In this document: positions 61,334-63,557 of the stretch, piece by piece | Layout: the number at the start of each line of letters is the position of its first letter | Position numbering within the stretch: the stretch's first letter is position 1 | Assembly (NCBI GenBank): GCA_947174785.1 | Contig: CAMWKG010000008.1 | Coordinates: 1-63,557, forward strand | Length of the DNA: 63,557 nucleotides | Reading direction: 5' to 3' | Origin: an uncultured Mollicutes bacterium | GTDB taxonomy: Bacteria; Bacillota_I; Bacilli_A; Acholeplasmatales; Anaeroplasmataceae | Notes under the pieces: generated by a model | What the model was told of the DNA's origin: nothing | Database searches by the model: none | What the model saw: the letters and a program-made list of their open reading frames with translations, nothing else | Position numbers and translations under genes: made by a program

Positions 61334-63085
61334 ATGAGGCATTTAAAATTAATGTTATGTTCACTAGTAATAGCAATAGTATCACTAATAGGAGTTGATT
61401 TATACTATCAAAGTGATTTCCACTTGAACAATGAATTAAAAAAGAAAATCACATTTGAACCTGAATCAGCAGTTCTAAAAAATTCAAGCTTAAATGAAGA
61501 TGAAGAAAACTATGAATATGAAATTACAGGAAGTAATATAATGATAGAACTTTCATCAGATTTTGATTCCTACAGCTTAAGAGATATGTATATCAATAGT
61601 GGAGAAACAGATTATGATTTTATATTGAGCGAGATTAGAAGTGAAGCAAAATCATATTACACAGAACTAAGAAGTGAATTTGCAGATAAGTATCATTTAG
61701 ATATTTATAAGGAATTCAGTAGTCCATTTGTAAACATTCATAGTGACAAAGTATTAGAAGATGTAAATGATTTAGATAATAATTTGAAGAAAGCTATTCT
61801 AGATAGTGATGTAATATGTTCCTTCATTAGCAAAGATCTTACTTATACTTGCTTTGATGGTGGAGGTGGTGGAGGTGGTGACCCATATCCTGATAAAGAA
61901 ACACCATCTGGATTCTTAGGTAAAAAAGAAGTATTAGAAAAAATCAATGCTAGCAATACGGATCTAGATGGTAGTGGCATAAATATAGGAATATTTGAAG
62001 TTTGTGATAATAGTGGTAAACTAGGTTTACCAAATACAAGTTATCTATATGGATTATCAGTGCAAAAAAGAGGGGATAACGGGGAGTTTTCTTCTCATGC
62101 AACTGCTGTAACAAAATGTGTGTCATGGTTAGCACCTAAATCAAATTATTATTGTGGCAGTGTGGATACAGAAGAACAAGGTAACACTAAGAGGTATGAA
62201 GCCACTTTAAATTGGTTGCTGGAAAAACAAATAAATGTAATTAATATGAGTTTTTCAACTTATATTGAGAATACAGAAAGACAATTTGATATGTATGCTA
62301 AAGATAATTTTATCTCTTTAGTAGTTTCTGCAGGTAATAATTCCTATTGTGTGACAACTCCAGGCATATGCTATAATGTAATAACAGTTGGAGCAACAAA
62401 TGTTGAATGTACAGATAGAGCTGATTTTTCATGTTATAGGGTTCCCTATAGCATAGCTAAACCAAATATAATGGCACCTGGAGAAAAAATTTTCTTTGGT
62501 GGTAGTATAACAAACAATGGCAAAACTTATGATAGTGGTACAAGTTTCTCTGCTCCAATAGTGACAGGGGCAGTAGCACAGTTAATGCAAAAAAGACCAA
62601 TTTTGAAATTGTATCCTGAGGCAGTACAAGCAGTATTGTATAATACTGCAAATCAAAGTATGTTAGCTAGCCATGATAAATATGCCGGCTTTGATACGGA
62701 AAATGGTGCTGGTATGCTAGATGTAAAAAAGGCATTAGATAACATTTTTAATTATAATCTTAGAACACTAACAAGTAATGATTATTATAAAAAGACTATT
62801 ACTATGGCTAATATAAGGGTAGAAGCAGGTCAAACTCTTAATGTGAATTTAAATTGGTTGATTAGCTATGATGATATAGAAAAAAAGAAATTAATGACTG
62901 ATTTTGATTTGTATGTGTATAATTCAGATGGTGAAACTATTTCTATCACAAATTCAACTTATAATAATAGTGAACTTGCAAGAATACCTATAACCAAATC
63001 AGGGAATTATCAGATTTGTTTATATCAATTTGACTCAATAAAAAATCCGATAGAACATATAGCACTTGCATGGTCTATCACATAA
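61334..63085 (+). CDS. Membrane-bound S8 subtilisin-like protease
   Basis: An N-terminal signal/anchor helix (about 6-27), a 160-residue prodomain-like region, a heptaglycine linker, then an S8 fold. His255 (SSHAT), Asn335 (SAGNNS) and Ser404 (SGTSFSAP) are in place. The first triad position, usually Asp, is Glu222 (NIGIFEVCD). 583 residues. ATG 61334 with RBS GGGAGGT. Followed by two small lipoprotein-like genes. Confidence 0.85.
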   Translation: MRHLKLMLCSLVIAIVSLIGVDLYYQSDFHLNNELKKKITFEPESAVLKNSSLNEDEENYEYEITGSNIMIELSSDFDSYSLRDMYINSGETDYDFILSEIRSEAKSYYTELRSEFADKYHLDIYKEFSSPFVNIHSDKVLEDVNDLDNNLKKAILDSDVICSFISKDLTYTCFDGGGGGGGDPYPDKETPSGFLGKKEVLEKINASNTDLDGSGINIGIFEVCDNSGKLGLPNTSYLYGLSVQKRGDNGEFSSHATAVTKCVSWLAPKSNYYCGSVDTEEQGNTKRYEATLNWLLEKQINVINMSFSTYIENTERQFDMYAKDNFISLVVSAGNNSYCVTTPGICYNVITVGATNVECTDRADFSCYRVPYSIAKPNIMAPGEKIFFGGSITNNGKTYDSGTSFSAPIVTGAVAQLMQKRPILKLYPEAVQAVLYNTANQSMLASHDKYAGFDTENGAGMLDVKKALDNIFNYNLRTLTSNDYYKKTITMANIRVEAGQTLNVNLNWLISYDDIEKKKLMTDFDLYVYNSDGETISITNSTYNNSELARIPITKSGNYQICLYQFDSIKNPIEHIALAWSIT

Positions 63086-63097
63086 GGAGGAGACTTT

Positions 63098-63523
63098 ATG
63101 AAAAAGATATTACTTTTATTTCCATTACTTTTATTGGTATTAGTAGGTTGTAGTAAAGCTGAAGTAAATGCTGATATGTATAAAATAAAAGATTGGGTAT
63201 ATAAACAAGAAGTTAAGGATTACAAATATGAGATATTAAACACCTATGAGGATTATCAAAAAAACCAAAATCATGACTGTTTACATAGTTATGAAAAAGA
63301 TTATTTTGAATCCAATACACTTATTCTTGTATATTTATATGAACATAGTAGTGGTTTTAAATGGACAATAAAAAATTCGTATAAAAGTGGTAACACTATT
63401 TCTTTAGAAATATGTGATGAATCATTTGAAGTTCAGCCGATGATAACTAGTAGTGCATATTGTGTTGAAGTAGAAGCAAAAGGAATTAAAAAAGTAGAAG
63501 TAAAAAGAATAACAAAAGAATAA
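63098..63523 (+). CDS. Small lipoprotein
   Basis: Signal MKKILLLFPLLLLVLVGC with lipobox LVGC. 141 residues, no recognised domain. 12 nt after the subtilase gene, RBS AAGGAGG, so co-expressed; it may be a chaperone or inhibitor of the protease. Confidence 0.8.
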   Translation: MKKILLLFPLLLLVLVGCSKAEVNADMYKIKDWVYKQEVKDYKYEILNTYEDYQKNQNHDCLHSYEKDYFESNTLILVYLYEHSSGFKWTIKNSYKSGNTISLEICDESFEVQPMITSSAYCVEVEAKGIKKVEVKRITKE

Positions 63524-63543
63524 AAGAAGAGGAGATAATAAAA

Positions 63544-63557
63544 ATGAAAAAGATATT
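63544..63557 (+). CDS. 5' end of a further small gene (cut by window)
   Basis: ATGAAAAAGATATT follows GAGGAGATAATAAAA, the same first codons as the lipoprotein gene at 63098 (ATGAAAAAGATATT), so probably a second signal-peptide protein, perhaps a duplicate. Confidence 0.6.

Overview
The window is AT-rich DNA of a low-GC Firmicute. Strong AGGAGG/AGGTG ribosome binding sites, an S-box (SAM-I) leader, an Mn2+ leader of the yybP-ykoY type, a YlbJ-like sporulation membrane protein and a cytosolic PduL phosphotransacylase suggest a gut Erysipelotrichales-like (Bacillota) organism. The assignment is an inference; there is no rRNA in the window.

Left third (1-19.9 kb), accessory and defence-rich. 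It opens with a type II restriction-modification pair: a C5-cytosine methyltransferase fused to an N-terminal helix-turn-helix, and a restriction-enzyme-like protein that is an internal duplication. A pair of overlapping large serine recombinases and a 51-residue companion ORF follow, so 1-6.7 kb looks like a CcrAB-type mobile element. Next come a Fic protein with a two-palindrome operator, a Q/P-rich ORF and the most unusual locus of the window: a 758-residue protein with an RNase III domain plus a second degenerate RNase III-like domain, a prokaryotic viperin homologue, a small Smr-domain protein and a 54-residue Asn-rich peptide (9.17-12.75 kb). The first gene is flanked by 17-nt segments that can base-pair with each other, and its RBS lies in a hairpin. 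Then follow a second Fic protein, a von Willebrand A protein, and a three-gene overlapping operon of a GHKL ATPase, an unknown protein and a DUF6339-like protein.

Middle (19.6-53.9 kb), mainly chromosomal backbone. It holds pncC, udk, a HTH/S-4TM pair behind a leader RNA that recurs at 41.8 kb, an S-box-led priA-fmt-(degenerate HD-GYP)-TSCPD-metK cluster, lemA, a sirtuin, an SH3/C39-like secreted protein, an esterase, htpG, a cytosolic pectinesterase-like protein and a csoR-copA operon whose copA ends in a fused copper-chaperone domain with its own internal RBS. A Mn-riboswitch-led P-type ATPase, a DUF1016 nuclease, a GltD-like oxidoreductase, a pseudouridine synthase, a VTT membrane protein, a DUF1540 protein, a glutamine amidotransferase, an AlkD-like protein, tldD/tldE, an XRE/membrane-protein pair, pduL and ylbJ follow.

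Right end (54-63.6 kb), accessory again. It has a lipoprotein with InlB-type repeats and an HExxH motif, a 3' half of a tRNA-Arg(UCU) gene that looks like an attachment-site scar, a DUF2971 protein, a HEPN-like protein and a RES-domain protein. A PadR-controlled three-gene operon and a divergent subtilase-lipoprotein cluster complete it; the last gene is cut by the window edge.
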